DNA of 64,000 bases from Paulinella micropora. Taxonomy: Eukaryota; Cercozoa; Imbricatea; Euglyphida; Paulinellidae. Location: NCBI GenBank assembly GCA_019918135.1, contig WBZZ01002841.1, positions 1 to 64,000 of the forward strand, in the 5' to 3' direction. The notes beneath the pieces are model-generated. The model saw nothing but the letters and a program-made list of their open reading frames with translations, searched no databases and was not told the origin of the DNA. Of this stretch, positions 8,417-17,440 are shown one piece after another (position 1 is the stretch's first letter; the number at the start of each line of letters is the position of its first letter). Position numbers and translations under genes: made by a program.

Positions 8417-8590
8417 CCCCCCCCCCGGCCCTTGTCTCGACTACAAACTCTGTCTAGGTCATACGACGAGTGACTTCTCCAATGAGGCGGCGCACTCTCT
8501 GGGACAGAAAGGCCAGGCCTCTCCCGAGCCTTCCTTTAGCCCTCGCTATTCAGAAGACAGGGAGTGGAAGAGGGAGCGGGAAAGATAAGG

Positions 8591-8640
8591 GGGCGCGCCA
8601 AGAAAGTGTAAAATACGCTGAATTAAAGCTCGCCGCGGTC
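8591..8640 (+). repeat. Dispersed ~90-bp repeat, copy 10 (left half)
   Basis: GGCGCGCCAAGAAAGTGTAA, then GAATTAAAGCTCG, after which similarity stops at the stop codon of the F-box-like gene. The boundary suggests that the repeat abuts the gene's 3' end. Confidence 0.6.
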
Positions 8641-9377
8641 TATTCCAACTCTTCGCAGTCCTCACAGAATCTCTCACCATTCCGATCGACCCATTGAGGT
8701 TTAACAGTCCCCTGCACGCCTTTCTCGAGCAGGTCCATCCAGGAAATAGATCCACTGTCGTAAGTGTCATGCTTCATGTAAGCATCTCCTAGCAAGTTGA
8801 GCATTTGCTTCGAGATCATACGCTTCAGCATGGCCTCGATTTCGGCGCGGCTCTGCACGTAGAATAGCTCGGCTTTCAGGCGTAGCCACGCAGAAATATT
8901 CAAGCTGCCACATTTTTTGCATTCACCGTTGACGTCGTCGCTGCGCAAGCTGAGTCGGATCTTGGTTTTTCCAGTTGAGAGGCTGTGGTGCCAGTAAAAT
9001 TCTAATGACGTCGCAATGCGTTCAGCATAGCCGAAGCGTTTGCCGGCGTGGAGGTTCAGGCAGCCACCCAGATCATAATCAACCTCATTTTCGTAATACT
9101 GTTTTGGGGTAGCGCCGTGGAGGCCGAATTTGGTGTAACCCCTCTTGAGGGCGACCTCTTTGATTGCGTCGGCCACCGGCCCGCGCACACTGGCAAGGTG
9201 TTCTTCCTGAGCTTCGGTCGCCAACGGGAGAAGATATTTGCTCAGGCTGCGACAGGTCGTGCCCAGCACGGCCACGGACGGCGGAGACCACGAGGACAGA
9301 TGTCGCAGCAGTTCCTCTGGCAGTGCAGTCAAATGCGCCAACGGGCCCGTGTGCCCTAGCTTTGGCTTTTTCTTCAT
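8640..9377 (-). CDS. F-box-like protein, 245 aa
   Basis: Intact ATG-to-TAG frame. Residues about 16-50 (LTALPEELLRHLSSW, then VLGTTCRSLSKYLLP) fit the F-box pattern: Leu-Pro near the start, a helical Leu-rich block and a final hydrophobic helix with a Cys-Arg pair. F-box proteins link substrates to SCF ubiquitin ligases through Skp1. The rest has no recognised substrate-binding repeat but carries two CxxC pairs (GECKKCGS near residue 150 and RFCEDCEELE at the very C-terminus), which may bind metal. It is divergently arranged with the LRR gene at 9629, with 251 bp between starts. Skp1 binding is inferred from the short motif only. Confidence 0.5.
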   Translation of the reverse strand: MKKKPKLGHTGPLAHLTALPEELLRHLSSWSPPSVAVLGTTCRSLSKYLLPLATEAQEEHLASVRGPVADAIKEVALKRGYTKFGLHGATPKQYYENEVDYDLGGCLNLHAGKRFGYAERIATSLEFYWHHSLSTGKTKIRLSLRSDDVNGECKKCGSLNISAWLRLKAELFYVQSRAEIEAMLKRMISKQMLNLLGDAYMKHDTYDSGSISWMDLLEKGVQGTVKPQWVDRNGERFCEDCEELE

Positions 9378-9628
9378 GGGAACGCCAAAGCTGGGGCTAG
9401 CTAGTGTTCAAACATCGGAACAAACAAAGGAAAAAACAAAAAACGGGATACAGTGGTGGAAGATGTCACAAAGGTCAGGTTGGACAAGGGAGGGGGGGGG
9501 TGCCCCCCCACCACCCCTAGCGGGTCGGCATGGCGGGGGGGGGGGAGGGGGTTGCCCCCCCCCCCTTGAACAAGCATCTCTAGCTTGGAAACGTCGTTGC
9601 TTTGGTCACAATCCGCAATTTTTAGCCA
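9378..9628. promoter_or_regulatory. Divergent intergenic region of the F-box-like/LRR pair
   Basis: A 251-bp spacer between two head-to-head ATG codons must hold both promoters. It contains G-runs and C-runs at about 9489-9510 and 9535-9565 that could form a hairpin, but no clear TATA box. Confidence 0.4.
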
Positions 9629-10798
9629 ATGCCTAAAAGGCAGCGAGCTGGTAAGCTCAAGAAAGCCCGTGTCCCTGCCCCTGCCCCGGCGGCCCCTTCT
9701 CAGCCTTTTTCGGCTGCTGGCGTGCTAGCAGGCGCCACCACGATGGAGGACTTCCTGGAATACCACAGCAGAAGCGGCGACCTGTCTGAGCTTGATCTTG
9801 GCAAAGCGGTGGATCGGCAGTTGCTCCTGGAATACGGTCCTGCTTGGTCACAGGTCGGAGTGCCTATCCGCAGGGTTCTGCTGCGCAAGTCGTTGGCTCT
9901 CCCGGACCTTTCTGCTTTTTCGGCCTTTATCTCAGCTCTTTGCGTCGAGGAGCTGGATTTATCAGGCTCCTCTCAGCTCACAGACGACATGCTGGCTGCT
10001 CTGTTGGAAAGCTTCCCGCGGCTTCAGCGACTGGTCTTGGCGGGCTGCGCCAGGGTCACAAACAAGGGCCTTTTGCACGTGGGCCGCCTGGCGCCTCAAC
10101 TCCAAACGAAAGACTGCTCCTCTTGCCCCATCATCACAGGCGGGGGTTTGATTAGTCTGCTCGGCGATCTTCCCAAACTCGAACGCTTGGTACTTCAGCG
10201 TTGCTTTGGTCTAGAAAGCCAGGCTATGGTCCTTTTTGCACAAACGGGCCATCCACGGCTCCAAGAACTAGATCTGTCTTATTGCCCCTGGATTGAGAAT
10301 TGCGTGCTGGCCCGCCTAGCTGAGCAGAATTTCCCCAAGCTCGCGCTGCTGGACCTGACATGTTGTTCCAAGATCACAGACGCCGGAGTTGCGGCGTTAT
10401 CGTCACAGCTGCTTCGACTGCGGCGCCTGAGTCTGTCGGGCTGCTTCAAGCTTACAGAAGCGATCTGGCCCCACCTGTCGGCGCAAAAATGCCTGCAAAA
10501 GTTGGAGGAGCTTGATCTGTCGCGTTGCTCTTTGCTTACGGGCGAAAAAACGTCGCGATGGCCCAAGAAGCAAAAGCTACCTACTAGCCTGACCACCTTG
10601 AATCTCTCCAGGTGTCATGCGCTCACCGACGAGGGTCTGCAGGCCTTGGTCACGCGGCTACCCAGCCTCCAACAAATCGATCTTTCGTATTGTCCGGAGC
10701 TTACTAAAGATTCACTGGCGACCTTGTCCGAGGTAACGGGGCTACAGCAAATGAACCTCACGCAATGCAAGGGAATTCTAGGCGCGCGAGGCAATTAG
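9629..10798 (+). CDS. Leucine-rich repeat protein (cysteine-containing LRRs), 389 aa
   Basis: Intact ATG-to-TAG frame. After a basic, Ala/Pro-rich N-terminus (residues 1-45), about ten LRRs of 24-28 residues follow. They are of the cysteine-containing type found in F-box/LRR and AMN1-like proteins: LxxLxLxxCxxITDxGLxxL, for example LALLDLTCCSKITDAGVAAL and LEELDLSRCSLLTGEK. Such repeats form a curved solenoid that binds protein partners, often as the substrate-recognition part of SCF ligases. No F-box is present in this protein. Its divergent neighbour has an F-box-like segment, so the two could be halves of one functional unit (inference). It is the best-preserved gene in the island. Confidence 0.85.
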   Translation: MPKRQRAGKLKKARVPAPAPAAPSQPFSAAGVLAGATTMEDFLEYHSRSGDLSELDLGKAVDRQLLLEYGPAWSQVGVPIRRVLLRKSLALPDLSAFSAFISALCVEELDLSGSSQLTDDMLAALLESFPRLQRLVLAGCARVTNKGLLHVGRLAPQLQTKDCSSCPIITGGGLISLLGDLPKLERLVLQRCFGLESQAMVLFAQTGHPRLQELDLSYCPWIENCVLARLAEQNFPKLALLDLTCCSKITDAGVAALSSQLLRLRRLSLSGCFKLTEAIWPHLSAQKCLQKLEELDLSRCSLLTGEKTSRWPKKQKLPTSLTTLNLSRCHALTDEGLQALVTRLPSLQQIDLSYCPELTKDSLATLSEVTGLQQMNLTQCKGILGARGN

Positions 10799-12055
10799 AG
10801 CTTTTTTTTATTATGATTATTATTAAATTCGTGTTTGGTACCATACACTACCAGAATAATAAACCCGGCTCAAGGAGCAGGGAAAGGGAAGGGGGAAGGG
10901 TGAATGGCGCAGAAGCTACTAACAAAATAAAATACATGCAACGCCTCCACTAATTCCCCCCCCCCCCCGCCCCTTCCTCCCTCCTTCCTCTTCCTCCCTC
11001 CCCTCCCCTTCTTTTCCCCCGTCTGTTCCTTTTGTTGTCGGGCAAAAAAAAATTATTTTCCTCCTTTCATACTTTTCTGACCTTGCGCACGGTGGCTGAG
11101 CCATGGCACGGACAGGACGCTGCCGGGTGTAGTGAGGCCATTGTCCTCCTAGCATATTGATCACCGCCCATCCATCCGCAGCAGGGTCGTGCTGGAGCAC
11201 GGTACGCAAGATCTGCGGACATAGGAAAAATATGAAAAGTGGAAAAGAAACTTTTTTTTTTGGAACGCGTTTGCACGCGCAAACAAGGGACGAAGGGAGG
11301 GGGAGGGGGGATAGCAGGGGACACGGGGGACCAGAGGGACGAGAGGGGGATTGGGGAGCACACCCCGCCCCTCCCTGTACAAGTTCTCAGTGCCAAGATT
11401 AAAAATGTTTCTTTCAGTAATTTTTTCTCGCGTGGTTTTTTTTTGTACATTCTTAGCGCGCCCCCCCCCCCCCCCCCACCTCTTTTCGTATTTTTCTGAC
11501 CCTGCGCACGATGGCCGCTCCCGTACCCCAACGAGGCTCCCGTCCACACTAGCCAACCGAAACAGACAGCCAACACGACACTTGCATGCCAGCACAGCCT
11601 GAGGCGTTTCATGCATTTTTTTGTAGCTTCTGCGCTCTTCCCCGCCCTCCCTCCTTGCTGTCCCCCCCCCTCTCATTCTTGTTCCTTTTCTTTTCTCTCT
11701 CTCCCCGAAGAAGGGGGAGGCTGACACTTGTTGCTCATTACGTGGGCAGTGGATGGCATGATGTACATAAATCGTTTGGCCTGTGTGCTTTCTGTCCGTC
11801 GTTTTCTCGGTTCTTTAATCTCCCTCTGTTGCATTTGTTCAGGCATGACCCCAAACAAGGATTTAAGCACTAACGCTTCTGTTACCTTGGATAAACGTCT
11901 GACGGACCAAACATTCCGCCATAGCCGACCACTGCTGATGTCCCTGGCCCTGCTGGCCGGCACGTGCGACTATCCAATGAGTGCAGAAGAAAGAAACACC
12001 TTTCGCTAACAAAGAAAAGGTTGCCTCTTTTTTTTTGGGGGGGGGGTCCTTCCAA
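10799..12055. other. Spacer with repeat fragments and uncertain coding scraps
   Basis: After the LRR stop comes an A/T-rich patch (TTATTAAATTCGTGTTTGG) whose core recurs at about 12,362. C-runs and CCTC tracts follow (10,950-11,025), then two copies of a short block (TTTCTGACC.TGCGCACG) at about 11,070-11,096 and 11,490-11,516. Open frames in 11,067-11,612 and 11,673-12,009 are partly protein-like on both strands, but none is convincing. Confidence 0.4.
11381..11463 (-). repeat. Dispersed ~90-bp repeat, copy 11 (minus, variant B)
   Basis: Reverse complement of variant B: AGTTCTCAGTGCCAAGATTA at its left and TGTACATTCTTAGCGCG at its right, ending in a C-run. It is the only copy found in minus orientation. 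Confidence 0.7.
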
Positions 12056-12500
12056 ATAACTGGCTTTAATTTGTGCTCTCTGACACCTGAGGGCAGTCGG
12101 TAAGCAGATAGTTTGTAGCTTAGGGCATGCGCAATCGCTAAATTCTGCCTTGTATTTTCCGTCCTGGATTTCCCAGAGCGTGGGCTGGCTCAGCACGCAG
12201 AAGCTGCCTAAATCTTTAAAGCAAAGATCGGCCGTTTGGCACTGCAGTTCAAGAGGTAAGCTGACTCGTTCTAAGGCGGAGCTGTCAGCTACTTTCAAGC
12301 AGAGGTGTGTCAATGGTGTCTTGTCTTCGAAGCCGACCCAGCCCGCGCCAAGTGTCAGAGCTTTTATTAAATTCGTGTTGATACAAGTAGCACTGCTAAA
12401 AAAGCTCGGGCCCCAGCCCAGCCTCTGGCGGGCGCAGAACCTCGTGGCCAGCCCGTTGGTAACAATAGACTCGACGCACGTGTCGCGCGTTCCCCCCCCC
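12055..12500 (-). CDS. Unrecognised minus-strand reading frame
   Basis: A frame open through about 150 codons has protein-like sequence, including LGWGPSFFSSATCINTNLI, LKVADSSALERVSLPLELQC and WEIQDGKYKAEFSDCACPKL. It begins at a C-run (12,489-12,506), so the true start is not visible, and it has no convincing in-frame ATG. It may be the C-terminal part of the kinase-like cluster upstream, separated by frameshifts, or a gene of its own. No domain is recognised. Confidence 0.35.
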
Positions 12501-12523
12501 CCCCCCCATTGCCCAGCCAGTTG

Positions 12524-13671
12524 TTATTTCCGTCGAAAGACAAACAAGCCCAAGCACTCGTGGCCGCCGGACAGGCTTACGGGTGCCGCGCAGACGAGCG
12601 TAAAGACGGACAACAATACGTTGTACGTCCCGTGCGCGTGCAGTTCTCCATTGCGCTCGACCAAGAAGGCGTATTGCAGCGTTTGCTCCGCTGCCACAAG
12701 AGTGCCAGGGTCTGCTTGCGTGTCGGGTTTAGCCCAGCCAGCAGCGCGTAGACGCAGTAGCTGCCGCCCCCGCCCGTTGGAGGGTTAGCACGTGCCTTCC
12801 GGGGACAGAACCCCGCGAGCATTGCCGCCCTGCGAACGTACTTTCTGGCCTGGGCGGACTCAGACCCCTCGGCGGTGACAAAAATCAGTTTCTTTTTCTC
12901 TTGCTGCAAGTAGTAGTCCAAAATGGCAAAGAGGTAAGGCTGAGGGGCGGCTGGGGGTGCCACGGAGCCCAAAGCGCGGTGGTACCAGTGTAGGAGGGCC
13001 TCGCTCTGCATCAGCGAGCTGGCGTCGTGCCGTGGCAGGGTTAGCAGGGGCACGCTACCTCCCTCTTCGCGCTCAGCTAAGGAGCGAGGAGGGGGAGGGG
13101 AGGGGGGGCGGGGCGGGACCAAGCCCAGGGCCGGGAGCTCGGACGGCGGCCGCGCGTTCTCCCCCGCGGGGGCCGTCGATTCTAGGGGGCTATATTGTAT
13201 GTAGGCGACGCTGTTGTCTACTCTGCGCGGGCCCTGCGGTCTGCGGCGCACGACCTCGATTAGTAAGAGGCACGCCCAGCAGAGAAAGAGTGTGACCAGG
13301 TGTTCATATAGGGGCACGTTACTAACCTTGCCCGCGCGCAGGCGCAAGGGTAACAGGTCTACTATTTTGTACGATGTAGATGACGATGACAAGAGTTCAA
13401 AAAAGAGGCCGCGCAGTGAGGGCGGTACGTGCCTAAACTTAATGTTCTGAATGCTGAGGTAGAAAAAGGGGCACCGTAGGGGGCTTTCGTAGCGGCCATC
13501 GCTGCAGAATCCGTTCTTGTCCTTCTCGGGTGGCTTGAATTCGCTGTGTAGCACGTAATGCCACCAACGGCCCAACTGCCTCACTTGCTCGGGGAGCTGG
13601 GCCACGTCCTTGCTCAGGTCGCCCCAGGCTAGGGTCCCTGCCTCCCCGCCGCACAGCCGGAGCTCCCGGTA
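12524..13671 (-). pseudogene. Membrane-spanning C-terminal part of kinase-like cluster
   Basis: An open minus-strand frame (13,671 down to about 12,740) starts with a kinase C-lobe-like block (DVAQLPEQVRQLGRWWHYVL). It then has a hydrophobic segment (LVTLFLCWACLLLIEVV) followed by RRR, as in a stop-transfer anchor, a Pro-rich linker, and a region (EALLHWYHRALGSVAPP...FAILDYY) that echoes the alphaC-to-hinge part of the two upstream kinase-like domains. At about 12,740 coding quality shifts to another frame, ending in TAA at 12,524-12,526. I read it as the 3' part of the same broken gene as the next two entries, but a separate gene is possible. Confidence 0.4.
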
Positions 13672-14905
13672 TTACTAAGCGGCGAGCCCCCAGCTGTGGC
13701 TGGGCCGCAGCCCCCAACCGCTCGCCCGCCTCGGAGCCCAGGGCATAAAAGCAGAGGAACAGAGTTAATGCGTTGGAAAGCCGCAGGGTCGAAGGGTGGA
13801 TCGACGCCGCCAGCCCTAGCGCCGCCGGCGGCGCGGTTACCAGGTTGCAAGTCTGCTGCTCTTCAAAGTCAATGGCCCAGAAGCGCCGACGCTCCCGGTC
13901 GAAAGTGAAGTTGCCGGGCTTGAGGTCAAAGGTGCAGAGCCGGCGCAGGGAGTGAAAGAAACGGCTTAAAAAGTCGCATAGTTCGGCCTCACGCCAGTCC
14001 CGCGCACCGTCTTCGAGCTTGGGGGCCTTGTTGAGGTAGTACTACATTAGGGAACTGCCCACATAGTCGCTCAGGATCACATAAAAGTCGCCGGGGCTCC
14101 CGCCGTCGCGCCAGGGATATGTAAGATTGCGCTTCTTCCCGGACGAGTCATCGTAGCAATACAAGATGGCCCTTACCGGGGGCGCGACCCCCCCAGCGGC
14201 GTACAGATAGCGTTGGTACAGGACCTGTGCCACTGCCTCTTGCTGTCTGGTCTGGCCGCGCAACTTTTTTTTAGCCTGAGCATCATCGTCGTCTTCATCG
14301 CTGTCATAGTAGCCGTCGAGGTCCTTGCCGAGGGGCAGCTTCTTGGCAACCAAATCGCTACCAGGGTTCGCAAAATTAAATCGCCAGATGTCGTCAAAGA
14401 GGAGCTTGCCGTTCTCCTCGGCATAAGTATACCATTCATTGTTGTGCACTAGGCAGACAGGGGCGCCCTCTGGCCACAGAAAGACACCTGCCTCCGGTGG
14501 GTCAGTGTCTCGCCTCCAAAAAAGGCCTGCCGAGCTGTTGGCGCTTAAGAGGACCCCGCGCTTGGCCTCGTCGTAGCAGCCCACGCGCAGGTCGGGGCGC
14601 GGGCCGAGGGGGGTCCACTCAGCTTGCCCAGTGACCTGCAGCCCCGGGAGGAGCTGCTCTCGGAGTTGGAGTGGGCCTGCCAGCCCCGGGGCGCTCATGA
14701 CGTCCGGTGGAATGGTTTGGCAAGCACCACCGTCGTGGCCGCCGGGCTGGCTCTGTAGTGGTCCTGGAATCTTCACCCTCAGGCTTGCTAGGGCCTCGCG
14801 CAGGCAGTTGTCAAAGCACTTGCGCAGGGGGTTCGTCACGGGTTTGAGCTTGTCCCACCAGCTCCGGGCCAGCTGGCACACACCGGTTCCTGGGCCCAAA
14901 CACAA
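13618..14905 (-). pseudogene. Protein kinase domain interrupted by an in-frame TAG
   Basis: The frame shows kinase landmarks in order: a candidate VAIK lysine (LVAKKLPLGK, about 14,340), an alphaC-like helix (QQEAVAQVLYQRYLYAAGG), a beta-sheet/hinge block (PVRAILYCYDD...FYVILSDYVGSSL), a catalytic loop TFDLKPGNF (13,911-13,927) and WAIDFE (13,861-13,875) in place of DFG. A TAG at 14,042-14,044 lies between hinge and catalytic loop with the frame otherwise continuous on both sides. An acidic insert (DSDEDDDDAQ) follows the lysine. The DxKPxNF form is seen in divergent eukaryotic and large-DNA-virus kinases. It is broken as read, by mutation or sequencing error. The C-lobe continues in another frame (see 12,524-13,671). 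Confidence 0.6.
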
Positions 14906-15774
14906 AGCTGGCGCGCCAGAGCGGGGCCGCCGGCGTGCAGGTAGGCTGTGTCTTGCTGGGCTAGCAGGTCGAACAGGACTAGCAGGTTAAAGACGCGCGC
15001 GCCTCGCTCGGTCAACATGTCTTCGCCGCGCGTGCCTCGAGTAGCTACCAGTACCTCTTTGGCGTGCGCGACCCCCGCGTGCGACAGCAGGTATCGTTGA
15101 TGTTGCTCGTGCCAGCACAGCGAATCGCTGTTCATTTTCAGTAGCAGCAGGTGCCCCGTGCCCAAGGCAAGTGAATGAATAAAGGAGTCCAACTCTGGCT
15201 GCCGCGGCGTCCGCGCTGTGCGGGCCAACGGCGCCCCCGCCCAGTCTGTCCACAGCCAAAAGGTCTCTGGCCTTTCCAGCAGAATACCACGCACGGCGCT
15301 CGTGCAGCCCGTGACCAGGTGCAGATACTGGTACAGCGCAGCCTCCAACACAACCAGGCTAGCGCGCTCCTCTAAGTTGGCGACTCCGCCGGAGCCGGGA
15401 GTCAGTCGGACAAACGCAAACTTGACGTCTTGGATTGTCGGTGTACGCACACCCTGCCCCGCCGCGTCTGAGCCTAGGTTAGCAGCCCAGAACCGCTCCC
15501 AAGCCTCGGCGCCTACGCACTGGATTGCGACGGGGACAGCTGTCGCTGTCAACGCAGGCTGGGTTGGCGAACCCCCGACCACGCTCCCGGCGCTGGCCAC
15601 ACAGCAGTGATCTTTCCATTCGACGTACCATCGGCGCTCGTGCAGACGATTCCAGGCTTGCTCGTGTCTGACAGGCTTCGCGGGGATCTCGCAGCTTTTG
15701 CACAGCAGGCCGGCGTCTTGTAACACGTACTTTAAGGCAGCGAAACCGCGCGCCGCTCTCTCGTGTTTGGGCAT
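14836..15774 (-). CDS. N-terminal kinase-like (pseudokinase-like) segment
   Basis: Starts at the ATG 15,772-15,774 and stays open for 312 codons. An N-terminal region carries CKSC and WKDHCC. Then come a block resembling the kinase VAIK strand but lacking a clear lysine (VKFAFVRLTPG), an alphaC-like helix (VVLEAALYQYLHLVTG) and a hinge-like stretch (VRGILLERPETFWLWTDWAG). These parallel the corresponding blocks of the kinase domain downstream. No DxKPxN or DFG motif is visible, so a degenerate kinase domain is likely. The last ~25 codons overlap the next frame, and a shift near 14,890 would join the two into one tandem protein. It is divergent from the hydrolase gene at 16,030. Confidence 0.4.
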   Translation of the reverse strand: MPKHERAARGFAALKYVLQDAGLLCKSCEIPAKPVRHEQAWNRLHERRWYVEWKDHCCVASAGSVVGGSPTQPALTATAVPVAIQCVGAEAWERFWAANLGSDAAGQGVRTPTIQDVKFAFVRLTPGSGGVANLEERASLVVLEAALYQYLHLVTGCTSAVRGILLERPETFWLWTDWAGAPLARTARTPRQPELDSFIHSLALGTGHLLLLKMNSDSLCWHEQHQRYLLSHAGVAHAKEVLVATRGTRGEDMLTERGARVFNLLVLFDLLAQQDTAYLHAGGPALARQLCVWAQEPVCASWPGAGGTSSNP

Positions 15775-15952
15775 ACAACAAACAACGAAAAACAAAAAAG
15801 GAACAGTACTCACTAGTATTATCAAGTGTTACAACTCTGTTGAAACGTTCGAATTTAAAGGACATCGTTTCCTTTCCTGTGAACAGCTAGAGGGCGCTCC
15901 TCCTTCCCCCCCCCCCTCCCATCTTTACGGCCCCCCGCGAATGCTAATGTAG

Positions 15953-15960
15953 TATATAAG
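15953..15960 (+). promoter_or_regulatory. TATA box upstream of the GH88/105-like gene
   Basis: TATATAAG lies 70 bp upstream of the ATG at 16,030, in a 255-bp divergent spacer shared with the kinase-like gene. The ATG is preceded by CAAAAAA, an A-rich context favourable for eukaryotic initiation. Confidence 0.55.
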
Positions 15961-16029
15961 CTCTTTTCCGTCGTCCCTCATTGGCTAGCTTGCATTAACG
16001 AGCTATAGCTTTGCCTGAGACTCAAAAAA

Positions 16030-17280
16030 ATGTGGTGCGCCTGGCTCGCCGTCCCCGGCTTCTTGAGTGACAACGACTGCAGCGCTTTGGTCCGGCTGGG
16101 GGGTTTGTTGCAGCAGCGCTTAAAAGAGCCGCTGTTGGTGCCGGGCTGGAGGGGGTTTTATGGCTGGAACTACGAATCGGCCGTAGCGCTGGAGGCCCTG
16201 CGCAACCCCCCGTGGAACGCAGCCGCCGAGGTAGAGCAGCTCCTGGCCGTTAGGGCCCTTCAGTTCTGGCAGCCCGGGTGGTGGATTGCGCGGCGAACCC
16301 CCGTGGAGTTCTGGCTGACGCCCGGGGAAGGATAGGCCTTTTCGGCAGCCTCCTCCGCGACGTGCCCGGAGCAGAAGATGTCTATAGCTACGCGGTGGAG
16401 TGCGTAGCTGGCGGCGGCATGCCGATTGGGCTGGACTGGTAACGCGGCGTTTCGGCACAGCCGATGGGTCAACTGTCACAAGTGGCTGTGGCTGGACGAC
16501 GTGTACATGGCCGGCGCAGCACTGCTAGCCGACTACCCGAACGAGACGTGGACTATGCTGGTTCAAGCCAGAGAGGCCTTTGTAGACCCAACTGATGGGC
16601 TGCGGTGGCACGGGCGCTGCGCGGCCTCTGCGGCCCACAACGGCGTCAAATGGAGCAGGGCCAACGCCTGGGCGCTGCTGGCGCTGGCGCGCTACGTAGT
16701 GCGCACCAATGACGACCAAGCCAGCGAGTGGCTGAGCCGCGACTTGTTGGCTCTGTCTCTGCACCAACGCCAGCACGGTGCCTTTGGCAACATCGTCGAT
16801 AACAAAGCCAGCCCTGACGAGACCAGCCTAACCAGCGTCTACGTGTACGCAGTGGCGGTGCTAGAACGTAGCAGTTTACAGCCCGCCTCCTTGGCCGAGC
16901 TGCGCAACCGGACACTGGCGGCGCTGGGCTGGTTGAGCACACGACGTACGCGCGGTCTTAGGTTAAGTGACAGTTGCCCCGCTACTGGCCTGAGCTCACC
17001 AGCGCATTACAACGGGCGCGTGTCCGGCTCCCGACTGAATGCGGGCCCCGCAGTCGCCCTGGCGGCCTGGGCGCGTGTAGGCGAAGTGCTGATGCACGAT
17101 TCAAACGCCACACACTACGTGCCCGCCTCCTGGTCGTCACCCCCCGCAGACCGCTGCGGCCCGCGGCCGAAACTGGTGGTTTTCTACATAGTAGTCGTAG
17201 CTATTCTTGGCGTCTGCTGCTGCTGCTGCTGCTTAGTTCGAGCTCAGAGTTTCAGACAGAGAGGAAAGCGGCTAGCTTAA
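16030..17280 (+). CDS. GH88/GH105-like unsaturated uronyl hydrolase, membrane-anchored, two frame breaks
   Basis: The first frame (ATG 16,030 to TAG 16,335) gives MWCAWLAVPGFLSD and GFYGWNYESAVALEAL. The middle frame runs to about 16,441 and the third from about 16,426 to TAA 17,280. The third carries the family's hallmarks: WLWLDDVYMAGAALLADYP, KWSRANAWALLALARYV, GAFGNIVDNKASPDETSLTS. These correspond to the alpha/alpha-barrel hydrolases that cleave unsaturated glucuronyl or galacturonyl residues from lyase-generated oligosaccharides. The C-terminus has a hydrophobic anchor (LVVFYIVVVAILGV), then six consecutive Cys encoded by a TGC run (17,214-17,231) and a basic tail. Anchor plus Cys cluster suggests a membrane, possibly palmitoylated, protein (inference). 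Two indels, or short introns, separate the frames. Confidence 0.55.
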
Positions 17281-17440
17281 ATCTCTTGCCCGAGCTAGAG
17301 GTTTCCGCTGATTTTTTGCAAGCCCTGCCTAGCCCGCGTGCGCAGGCTTGGAAGGCCGACCGAAAGCAAAAGCATTGACACTATTTTTTGTTTTCATTCT
17401 TTTTAATGATACTAAACAAAGGTTTGTGCCCCTCTGGGAC

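Noticed and set aside
6495..14044. Reassignment of TAG to an amino acid throughout the island
   Set aside because: TAG ends most intact genes here, at places where the proteins naturally finish. The internal TAGs are better explained as mutations or errors.
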